A stretch of DNA of 64,000 nt from Cesiribacter andamanensis AMV16 (GTDB lineage Bacteria > Bacteroidota > Bacteroidia > Cytophagales > Cyclobacteriaceae). The position numbers were made by a program, and so were the translations under genes. The notes beneath the pieces are model-generated. The model worked only from the letters and a program-made list of their open reading frames with translations. It was not told the DNA's origin and did not search any database. This document shows, one piece after another, positions 55,378-64,000 of this stretch (position 1 is the stretch's first letter; each line of letters begins with the position of its first letter). The stretch spans positions 1-64,000 of the forward strand of contig NZ_AODQ01000002.1 in assembly GCF_000348925.1 (NCBI RefSeq), given 5' to 3'.

Positions 55378-58300
55378 ATGAAACAGACCTCTACGCATCA
55401 AGGATTTTTAGCTACTAGAAGAGGGTTCCAGCACGAACTGGTTGTCATGCTTTTGTGCTTTGCCGGGTTTCTATTCCTGCCTCAGGAGGCTTGGGCCCAG
55501 TGTGACACACCACTTACATATACAAAACAGGATCCGGGATGTGGGCAAGAAGCGGGCTCCATTACCATTACGGGCCCTGCGGGCAGTAGTGTCAGGTATA
55601 GCATTGATGGCGTAAATTATGCCAATACAACAGGCGCTTTTACTGATGTAGAACCTGCTACCTACAATGTTACCTATGGCGTTATAGATACAAATGGCGA
55701 TCTGGTCTGTACTTCGGCTCCACAGGTAGTTACTATAAACCTGCCGCCACCAACGCCCGCTACTCCTACGGTTGTAATTACACAGCCCACCTGTCAGCTG
55801 GCTACAGGAACGCTGCAAGTTACGGCTCCAACAGGTGTTGCTTACAGTATTGATGGCACTGATTACACAAATACTACTGGTGTTTTCACAGGGCTTACTG
55901 AAGGCAGCTATAGTGTTACGGCCAGAAACAGCAACGGCTGCACCTCTGGAATATACACTGCAGTTATAAACGCCCAGCCCCAGACACCCCCTGCGCCTAC
56001 TGCCACAGTCTCTCAACAACCTACCTGTACACTGGCAACCGGCACTATTACCATTAGTGCGCCTACCGGCACAGGACTGGAATTTAATGTGAATGATGGA
56101 CCCTTTCAGACTTCCACTACATTTAGCGGCCTGGACCCAGACAACTATAATGTAAGGGTAAGGAATGCTGATGGCTGTATTTCTGAACCAACGCAACTAA
56201 CTGTTAATCCGCAGCCGCTTACCCCTGCGCCACCGACTGTGGACATATTACAGCCAACTTGTTTAATAGCTACAGCTACGCTTACTGTTTCTACCCCAAC
56301 AGGCGTTGCTTATAGCATTAATGGAACAGATTATACAAATACCAATGGTGTTTTCACCGGGGTAGCTCCCGGTACCTACAGTGTTACGGCCAGAAACAGC
56401 GACGGCTGCACCTCTGGAGCAACTACTGCAACTGTAAATGCCCAGCCCCAGACACCCCCTGCGCCTACTGCCACAGTCTCTCAACAACCTACCTGTACAC
56501 TGGCAACCGGCACTATTACCATTAGTGCGCCTACCGGCGCAGGGCTGGAGTACAACGTCAATGGAGGGGCGTATCAATCATCTACAACCTTCAGTGGTCT
56601 GGAGCCCAACATCTATAATATAAGGGTAAGGAATGCTGATGGCTGTATTTCTGAACCAACGCAACTAACTGTTAATCCGCAGCCGCTTACGCCAGCTGCG
56701 CCTGTAGCCCAATCGCCTCAAATTTTCTGTTCGGCTACTAACCCAACGGTCGCTAACCTGGTAGCCACAGGCAATAATCTAAAGTGGTACAATGTAGCCA
56801 CTGGCGGAACAGCCTTAGCTTCCGGCACTGCCCTTGTTACTGGCAACTACTATGTAAGCCAGACCTCCGCAGAGGGATGTGAGAGTGCCAGAACGCTAGT
56901 GTCTGTTACTGTAAATACCACACCTGCAGCGCCCACTGCAGCATCTCCTCAAATTTTTGCTCAGCTACTAACCCAACAGTTGCTAATTTGACAGCTACAG
57001 GTACCAACCTAAAGTGGTACAATGTAGCCACTGGCGGAACAGCCTTAACTTCCGGCGCTGCCCTTGTTACTGGCAACTACTATGTGAGCCAGACTTCAGC
57101 TCAGAACTGCGAAAGTGCCAGAACAACTGTAAATGTCACTGTAAATACTACCCCTCCGGCGCCGGGTGTTTCTTCTCCGGTTAATTACTGCCTCAATGAT
57201 CCGGCAACCGCCTTAACGGCTACAGGCAGTAACCTAAAATGGTATACTGCTGCTACAGGAGGAGCGGCATTGCCGGGAGCACCAACCCCTTCTACTGCCA
57301 CAGCAGGAACAGTGTCCTATTATGTATCCCAGACTGTGAATGGGTGTGAAGGGCCAAGGGCAAGATTAGACGTAGTCACATACGCTCTGCCTGTTGCAAA
57401 TGCCGGAGCGGATCGAGCAATCTGTTCCGGAGCTACATCCACCGCTTTAGGGGTTAGTCCTGTAACCGGGGTTACCTACAGTTGGTCTCCATCTACTGGC
57501 TTATCGAACCCAAATATATCCAATCCCACTGTTACACTTAGCAATACAGGCACAGCCCCGATTACCCAGGCATATACGCTGACGTCAAGAAATACCAGCA
57601 CGGGCTGCCAGAATACCGATGAGGTAATCATAACCGTAAACCCCAGACCTCAGCTTAACAGCACGCTTACCCCTGCAGCCATCTGTAGTAGCACTACGTT
57701 TAGCTACACTCCCACCAGTGCAACAGCCGGCGCGGCCTTTACCTGGACTCGCATTCTTCCTTCAGGGTTAAGTGGCCCTACTACTAGTTCAGGCTCAGGA
57801 GGTATCTCTCAGGTACTAACCAATACTACGGCCGACCCTCTTACCGCTATTTACAGGTATACAACCAGCGCAAATGGATGTACAGGTACAACAACGCAAG
57901 ATGTAACAGTAGTAGTAAACCCCAACCCCGCTCTCAACAGCACACTTACACCGCCAGCAGTCTGCAGCGGCACCCCTTTTACCTACACACCCGCCAGTGC
58001 TACCGCCGGTGCTACCTTTAGCTGGAGTAGAGCAGCAGTAACAGGAATTAGCAATCCTGCGGCCAACGGCACTGGTTCGGTCACCGAAACCCTGGTAAAT
58101 ACTACCACCGCACCTATCAATGTTACCTATGTATACACCACTACAGCCAATGGCTGTACAGGTGCCCCCCAAAACGTTGTGGTTCGGGTAAATCCAAGCC
58201 CTGTCTTAAGCAGTAGCCTATCACCAAATGCTGTATGTAGCGGTACTAATTTTAGTTATACAGCTACTAGTGCTACAGCCGGCGCTACGTTTACCTGGAC

Positions 58301-61300
58301 CAGACCAGCAGTCGCAGGTATAACCTCATCATCTCCCGCTAGTGGTACAAGCGCTGGCACAGGCACCCAGAATTTAGTTAACACCACTACAGCACCCATA
58401 GATGTTACTTATAAATATAGAGTCACAGCCAATGGCTGTCAGGGCCCAGAGCAAAATGTAGTAATTCGGGTAAACCCCCGGCCGCAGCTCAGCATCACCC
58501 TTAGCCCTGCAGCGATTTGTAGCGGCACTACCTTTGCATATACGCCTACCAGCGAAACGCCTGGCGCTACCTTTACCTGGACCCGTATTCTTCCCACAGG
58601 ATTAAGTGGTCCTAACCCCTCTTCGGGCTCTGGTGCGATCTCTCAGACATTAACTAATAATACCCCTAACCCCCTTACGGCAATTTATAGGTATACAACT
58701 ACAGCTAATACCTGTACAGGTACCTCTACACAAGATGTTGCAGTAGTAGTGAACCCAAATCCAATCCTTAGCAGTACACTTACCCCACCGGCCATCTGCA
58801 CCGGCAATTCCTTTACCTACTCGCCCACCAGTGCTACTGGCGGTGCTTCCTTCAGCTGGAGTAGAGTAGCAGTAACAGGCATCAGCAATCCTGCAGCCAA
58901 CGGCACTGGACCTATTAGTGAGCAGCTGGTCAATACTACAACTTCACCCATTGATGTTACCTATCAAATTACCACTACCGCTAATGGGTGTCCAGGCACT
59001 CCACAGAACCTTGTTGTGCGGGTTAACCCCTATCCGGTAGCTGAATTTAGCGGTATTACAGATGGTGGAATTACCTATTCCGGCGAATCCTCCAAAGTAC
59101 TTACCGGTTCCCCAGCCGGGGGTACCTTCTCAGGACCAGGGGTAAGCCTAGCACAAGGTATCTGGCGCTTCAATGCCTGTACTGCACTTGGGAGTGCTGA
59201 TGAACTGGAAGTTCCCATCACCTATACCGTTACCGAAGGAGGCTGTACCAGCACAATTACCAAAAATGTGCTGGTGAAGCGTTCTACCTACACTGTTATC
59301 AACCGAGGGGAACCCTTTACCATCTGCCGTGGACAAAATATTACCTTTACCGCCTATATATACCGCGAAGTTGAGGTTATGTATCCCTATACGAATACAC
59401 CAATTACTGATGTGGGCATACGGGATGCCGCCACCTATAACGAAGCCTATACCGACTATTACCGCGCCCTGATTAAAGATCCTGATTGGGAGCCCTCTGA
59501 TATAGAAAGAGCTTATCCCCAGCGCTTACTACAGCCGATCCCCTATAATCCCGATGCTGGTGATGATTTGGAAGATCAGGTAGACGTAGCACAGTTTTTG
59601 ATGGATCCAGCCCTGTTTAGCTACCAGTGGGAGCGTAATGGAAGCGATCAGGGGCAAGACAATCAATCCAGATCCATCGCCGCTCTCTCTGCAACCGATT
59701 ATATTCGGGTTAAGGTAGAACTCCGGAACCAATCCAGCTGTATTACGTCCACTCAACCTCTCATTACAGGGCCTAAGGGAGAGAAATGGGCACCATCTAA
59801 TTATCTGTTCTTCTCTGAACCCAGGGATTATGTGCTCATCCTTCCAGACAATACCCCTCCTCTGGCAATCTGCCAGGGTGATACAGAAGGCGTACAGGTC
59901 TCCTTCCCCGTGGGTACCTATCAGTGGATCAATACCAATACTGAAATTACCTGGTTTCTCAGACGAGACGGTATTGTTTACCCACTGTATACCATAGACC
60001 TCTCCAATGCTACTCAAGATCAGCTGGCAGGATATTTCACCCTCACTGCTGATGAACTAAACCAAGCCCTTTCAGATAGGTATCCGCAGCTAGTGCCTGG
60101 TGAGCTTATTGACGGAGATGAGGTTTATATGGAATATATCTCCGATCTAGACCGGGAGATCAGGAGTAGATGTAGCCAGGGCGGGCAAGTTAATGCCAGT
60201 CAGGTTGTTACTGTTATTGTAAATAACCTGGAGGCAGAAGCTGAACCATTTGAAGAGGAAATATGCCTGGGTGAAACCATTACAGTTCAAAATCTGGAAA
60301 TCACCACCCTTACCGGTACAAATGAAGTAAGCTATCAGTGGTATATCAATGGGCAGCTGTATACGCAAGCCACTGGCCCTACCTTTGATTTTACGCCAAG
60401 CTCAGCCACTCCTGGTACTTATGAGATCGAGGTTACCTTGACGAATGGCTGCCAAACTATTAGTGCATTGGCCATCGGTACGCTAACGGTAAATCCATTA
60501 CCAGAAGTGACCCTGGGCAATTTATCTGTGTGTGTACTAAACGCGCCTATTACACTTACTACAGGCTCATCGAATATAACCGCGGGTAGCGGCACGTACA
60601 GCGGTCCGGGCATTACCAATGGGGTATTTGATCCATCAGAAGTTGGTCCAGGAACCTATACCTACACCTATACATTTGAAACTACAAATGGCTGTTTAGC
60701 GACAGAAACGGCTACAATTACCGTAGAAGAAACTATTGAACTTGAAGGAGAACTATTATATGAAGAATCTCCGGATGGTCAGTATTGGACGTTTACAGCA
60801 GAAGAATCTGAGGATCTTGATTTTGGAGATAATCCAACATATAGATGGTTAAGGAGAACTGGTATAAGCGATTGGGAAGAAGTGTATCCGCAAGATTCAC
60901 GTTTCCCAAATGTTTACCTTGATTTTGATTACGGCGCAGATGTCGAGATCATTGTACAAGTTGTCAATAGTGAGGATTGTACCATCATTGAATTGATTAT
61001 CCCTAACAACCCCCTCCCCGTAGACATGCTCTACTTCCGCGCTACCAAGCAGGGGGCAGATGCCGTGCTGGAGTGGGCTACCGCCAAGGAGGAGAATAAT
61101 ACCGGCTTTGAGGTACAGGTATCCACCAACGGCACGGAGTACCGCAAGCTGGCCTTTGTGCCCACAGCTGATGGAAACACCACCGGCACCCAGACCTACA
61201 AATACACCGACCGGGAAAAGGGCAAAGCCGGCAACCGATACTACCGCCTGATGCAGATCGACATCGACGGCACTACGGAGTACTTTGGCCCGCAGCTGGT

Positions 61301-61568
61301 GCAGTTTGAAACCCGGGATGGGCTGACCTTCTACCCGAACCCCTTCCAAAATGAGATTCAGCTTGATGTACAGGCCGAAGAAAGAGGCCCGCTTCAGATC
61401 CGTATCTCCAATGCCGCCGGTGTAAACGTGCTGGAACGTACCCTGACCATCGAAAAAGGGACCAGCCTGCGGGAGATCTCCCTGGACCCCTCCCTGCCCA
61501 GAGGCATGTACTTTATCACTACCCAAATGGGGGGCGTGGTCCGGCATTTTAAACTGATGAAGCAATAA
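55378..61568 (+). CDS. Giant PKD/Ig-repeat secreted protein with T9SS domain; frameshift
   Basis: Paralogue of the preceding giant protein, 2063 residues after joining two frames (55378-56991 and 56988-61568). The signal peptide ends at about EAWAQ (residue 41). Three 156-residue-type repeats with VAYSIDGTDYTNTTGVF and ISAPTG follow, then PQIFCSATNPTVANL units, then five PKD-like repeats of about 90 residues with LTPAAICSG and TFTWTR. The CRG module (FTICRGQNITFTAYIYRE), Ig-like domains and a type A sorting domain (LTFYPNPFQNEIQL to HFKLMKQ) complete it. One base is missing in the T run at 56954-56958. Restoring it gives PQIFCSATNPTVANL again and makes the 230-base repeat offset 231. The function is probably adhesion or surface coating. 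Confidence 0.88.
55972..56538 (+). repeat. 468-bp near-tandem repeat in the second giant gene
   Basis: The 99 bases at 55972-56070 are identical to 56440-56538, an offset of 468 bases or 156 codons. A second identical block near 56163-56221 recurs at 56631-56689 with the same offset. This indicates a recent in-frame duplication. Confidence 0.9.
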
Positions 61569-61598
61569 GCTGTCCCTTTCTGGTAGCCCCTTCCACAC

Positions 61599-61631
61599 AA
61601 AACGCCGCTTCCTGATCCGGAGCGGCGTTTT
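61599..61631 (+). terminator. Terminator of the second giant gene
   Basis: AAAACGCCGCT pairs with AGCGGCGTTTT around an 11-base loop. It lies 30 bases past the stop and resembles the terminator of the first giant gene. Confidence 0.88.
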
Positions 61632-61768
61632 GCTGTAGTAACGCTTACCTATTATCCTGGATGGTACCCGGGCCGGAGTATTCTTTATTGCACCCCTTTA
61701 CGAGCAACTGATACCAAATTAACCCTTAAAATCACCTGTATTTCCAGGGTTTATGGTGCGGCCGGCCA

Positions 61769-61803
61769 GGCTCACAGACCCTCTGGAGGCAGGTCTGTGA
61801 GCC
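61769..61803. repeat. Perfect 12-bp inverted repeat in a gene-free stretch
   Basis: GGCTCACAGACC and GGTCTGTGAGCC enclose an 11-base loop, and a further CACAGACC follows at 61803-61810. The surrounding 61632-61994 holds no gene. It lies downstream of converging genes but lacks a T run on either strand. Confidence 0.6.
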
Positions 61804-61994
61804 ACAGACCTGGAACATGATTAGTTAAATCAGTATGAGCCTCCCACGGACAGCCCCCCTCTGTATCCTATGTTCCTTCCCTGGAGCATAGGCGGCCGAC
61901 TGATACCAGGCGCCTGTACCGGACGCTGCATATATAAAGGCCATAGCGCCTAAAATAAAACAAATCTTACACCCCTCTGAGTGGTGCTCCCGGC

Positions 61995-62306
61995 CTATTC
62001 TTCGCTGGGCCGGTGCCGGTGGGTAAGCCAAAGCAGGTAGTCCTCCTTGCTGAGACGCTCCTGCATGTACATCTTCATCTCTCTGTCACGAATCTGCCGG
62101 AAAAAGTCGAGAAAGGCTAGATCGTTACGAGAGGCTGCAAATCCCTTGGCCAAATACCGGCTTCTGGCTGGTTCAGGCAGGCTTCCGATCCATTCCAGAA
62201 AATCCTCCTGGTCCGGAGCAGCGCGTTGCACCTGGTAATATGAAAAAGCTACCTCCCCAATCTGGAGAGCAATATCCTTTTCTACTACAGAATCTGATTT
62301 CTTCAT
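61995..62306 (-). CDS. Small hypothetical protein
   Basis: Soluble 103-residue protein with no family I recognise. It is rich in charged and aromatic residues (LQIGEVAFSYYQVQR, DFLEWIGSLPEPARSRYLA, FLDFFRQIRDREMKMYMQ) and looks mostly helical. There is no signal peptide or membrane helix. The complete frame with start and stop, ordinary codon use and lack of a better frame opposite support a real gene. It is alone, divergent from the DUF3817 gene, and 426 bases from the giant gene. No function is proposed. Confidence 0.6.
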   Translation of the reverse strand: MKKSDSVVEKDIALQIGEVAFSYYQVQRAAPDQEDFLEWIGSLPEPARSRYLAKGFAASRNDLAFLDFFRQIRDREMKMYMQERLSKEDYLLWLTHRHRPSEE

Positions 62307-62544
62307 AACAGGCTGAGGTTGGTTAAAATGCAGCAGCTACAAGAAACAGGGTTTGCGGCAAAAATACCGGGCAATCTTAAGGGATTTGGTACACCCCTGC
62401 TCACAAACGGCTGGCCATGCATTCAGGTCAAATCGGGTCTGAAAAATCAGAAAAATGCGCCGGCTAACCCCTACCTTTGCAGGCAGGAACTCAGGGCCGT
62501 TTAAAATGCTTATATGCCTGTATTCCTTTACTTATCCAGACCTG

Positions 62545-62856
62545 ATGAATCCATACTTCACTACTGCCCTGGGACGCTTCCGGGCCATTGCCTTTGCCGA
62601 GGGCGTTTCCTACCTGCTGCTGCTCTTTATAGCCATGCCGCTGAAGTACTGGGCCGATATGCCCCTGGCCGTGAAGTACACCGGCTGGCTGCATGGACTG
62701 CTCTTTGTGCTCTTTATTGCCTCCCTGCTGGAGGTAAGCCTGCGCCTGCGCTGGTCGGTCGTAAAGGCCGGTCTTGCTTTTCTCTCCTCGCTGATCCCCT
62801 TTGGCACTTTTGTGCTGGATGCCCGCCTGCTGCGCCAGCAGCAACAGCTCTCCTGA
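62545..62856 (+). CDS. DUF3817 family integral membrane protein
   Basis: Membrane protein of 103 residues from the start at 62545 (MNPYFTTALGRFR). An upstream Met at 62455 would add 30 unlike residues. Three hydrophobic helices are visible: FAEGVSYLLLLFIAMPLKYW, GWLHGLLFVLFIASLLEVSL and AGLAFLSSLIPFGTFVLDA. The RFRAIAFAEGVSYL start, KYWADMP and WLHGLLF motifs are typical of DUF3817 (YdzA-like) proteins, which have no assigned biochemical role. It precedes the NADH dehydrogenase gene by 187 bases and might share its expression. Confidence 0.85.
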   Translation: MNPYFTTALGRFRAIAFAEGVSYLLLLFIAMPLKYWADMPLAVKYTGWLHGLLFVLFIASLLEVSLRLRWSVVKAGLAFLSSLIPFGTFVLDARLLRQQQQLS

Positions 62857-63043
62857 GCTGGGAAGAACGGGATTGCCCCGCTGCTGAGGGAGCCCTGCAG
62901 CAGCCCCCCTCCTGCAGGCAGCTGGTGGCGCCGATAACAGGGGTATTTTGGGTGTTTTTGGGAACAAAAAAGGATTCGGAGCAGTCCTATAAGGAGAATC
63001 TTTTGTAACTATACTCCCTGAAAATCCCCTACCCCTACCCGCC

Positions 63044-64000
63044 ATGACTACCGAATTTCAGGAGATCAATATACAGATCCCCCGCACCGATAAGCCCCGT
63101 GTGGTGATCATCGGGGGTGGCTTTGCCGGCCTCAACATCATGAAGGAGCTGGATACGCGCCACTACCAGATTGTGGTGCTGGACCGGCACAACTACCACA
63201 CCTTTCAGCCCCTGCTCTACCAGGTAGCCACCGCCGGCCTGGAGCCCGGCTCTATTGCCGGCCCCATCCGCCACCTGATCGAAGATAATGAAGAGATCTT
63301 CTTCCGCATGGCCAAGGTAACGCAGCTTAACCTGGAGCGCAAAACGGTAACTACCCCCGTGGGCGAACTGCGCTATGATTACCTGATCATAGCCTGTGGC
63401 TCCCGCACCAACTACTTTGGCAAAGATGAGCAGTTTAAGGAGGCCTTGCCCCTGAAACAGATCCCGCAGGCGCTAAACCTGCGCTCGCACATTCTCCAGA
63501 ATTTTGAAAAGGCGGTCAATACCACCGACAGCTACGAGCTCCGCAGCCTGCTGAATATTGTGATCGTAGGGGGTGGCCCTACAGGGGTTGAGGTGGCCGG
63601 CGCCCTGGGCGAGCTGCGCAGCCATGTGCTGCCCAAGGATTATCCCGAGCTCAACTTCCGGCAGATGCAGATCTACCTGGTAGAAGGCATGCCCCGACTG
63701 CTGGGCGGCATGAGTGATAAAGCCGGCAAAAAAGCCATTAAGTACCTGAAGGATTTCGATATCAACATCATGCTCAACACCATGCTGGAGTCCTACAACG
63801 GCAAGCAGGTGCAGCTAAGCAATGGGGAGATGATCCCCTCCCAGACCCTTATCTGGGCCGCTGGCGTAAAGGGCAATGTGATACCCGGCCTGCCCGAGGA
63901 GGTGCTGGAGCGGGACCGCATTCTGGTAGACGAGCACAACCGGGTGCGGGGTTTTCAGGAGGTATTTGCCGTGGGCGATATTGCCCAGATGAGCACCGAA
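63044..64000 (+). CDS. Type II NADH dehydrogenase (partial, runs off the window)
   Basis: The first 319 residues of a FAD-dependent pyridine nucleotide-disulphide oxidoreductase; the 3' end lies outside. The FAD-binding Rossmann motif VVIIGGGFAGLN is at about 21-32, and HNYHTFQPLLYQVATAGLEP follows, a hallmark of NDH-2 enzymes. The NADH-binding motif is IVIVGGGPTGVEVAGALGE at about 172-190. TLIWAAGVKGN and VFAVGDIAQM close the visible part. NDH-2 transfers electrons from NADH to menaquinone at the inner membrane without pumping protons. The start follows the last stop in frame and gives the usual short N-terminus. Confidence 0.93.
   Translation, partial: MTTEFQEINIQIPRTDKPRVVIIGGGFAGLNIMKELDTRHYQIVVLDRHNYHTFQPLLYQVATAGLEPGSIAGPIRHLIEDNEEIFFRMAKVTQLNLERKTVTTPVGELRYDYLIIACGSRTNYFGKDEQFKEALPLKQIPQALNLRSHILQNFEKAVNTTDSYELRSLLNIVIVGGGPTGVEVAGALGELRSHVLPKDYPELNFRQMQIYLVEGMPRLLGGMSDKAGKKAIKYLKDFDINIMLNTMLESYNGKQVQLSNGEMIPSQTLIWAAGVKGNVIPGLPEEVLERDRILVDEHNRVRGFQEVFAVGDIAQMSTE

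Noticed and set aside
55378-61568. CRISPR or phage tail interpretation of the repeats
   Set aside because: They are translated PKD/Ig-type protein repeats with signal peptide and T9SS domain.

Overview
The window looks like chromosomal DNA of a Bacteroidota bacterium, most likely a Cytophagales-type free-living degrader. The signs are SusC/SusD proteins, a hybrid two-component regulator, type IX secretion (T9SS) C-terminal sorting domains, -7 boxes of the TAnnTTTG type and mostly weak ribosome binding sites. No species is claimed.

Layout. (1) 1-5628 is chromosomal backbone: a response regulator, an antiquitin-type aldehyde dehydrogenase, an HtrA protease and a divergent Nramp-family transporter. 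(2) 5629-5702 is tRNA-Asn(GTT). Its last 45 bases plus 3 flanking bases (48 bp) recur at 46480-46527 next to a tyrosine recombinase. Together with a 19-bp repeat just inside each end, this defines an integrated element of about 40.8 kb. (3) 6.1-32.0 kb, inside the element, is a complete fructan utilisation locus with every gene on the minus strand: a fructose-sensor-type hybrid histidine kinase, MFS permease, SusC, SusD, a surface lipoprotein, five GH32 enzymes, a HAD phosphatase, a PfkB fructokinase and a beta-propeller lipoprotein. (4) 32.5-42.0 kb is a five-gene type I restriction-modification operon, ordered hsdM, AlbA/ATPase gene, hsdS, hsdR, HEPN-motif gene. (5) 42.0-46.5 kb is the mobility end: an unknown gene, hairpins, an excisionase-like HTH protein, a Rep_trans/MobT-like protein and the integrase. 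(6) 46.5-64 kb is backbone again: two giant paralogous secreted repeat proteins with T9SS tails, a small hypothetical gene, a DUF3817 membrane protein and the start of a type II NADH dehydrogenase.

How it works together. Fructan would be bound and cut at the surface by SusC/SusD, the lipoprotein and exported GH32s. Fructose would be sensed by the periplasmic domain of the hybrid kinase, imported by the MFS permease and phosphorylated by the fructokinase. This parallels the Bacteroides thetaiotaomicron BT1754-BT1765 locus, but here the locus sits on a tRNA-integrated element with a restriction/HEPN defence module. Five GH32 enzymes fall into two architectures. Two of them carry Glu where the family nucleophile Asp is expected, and one lacks a conserved active-site loop.

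Three genes (39-457, 13215-16285 and 55378-61568) are each broken by what looks like one missing base in an A/T homopolymer. Restoring one base gives a full reading frame each time, so assembly error is the first explanation to test.
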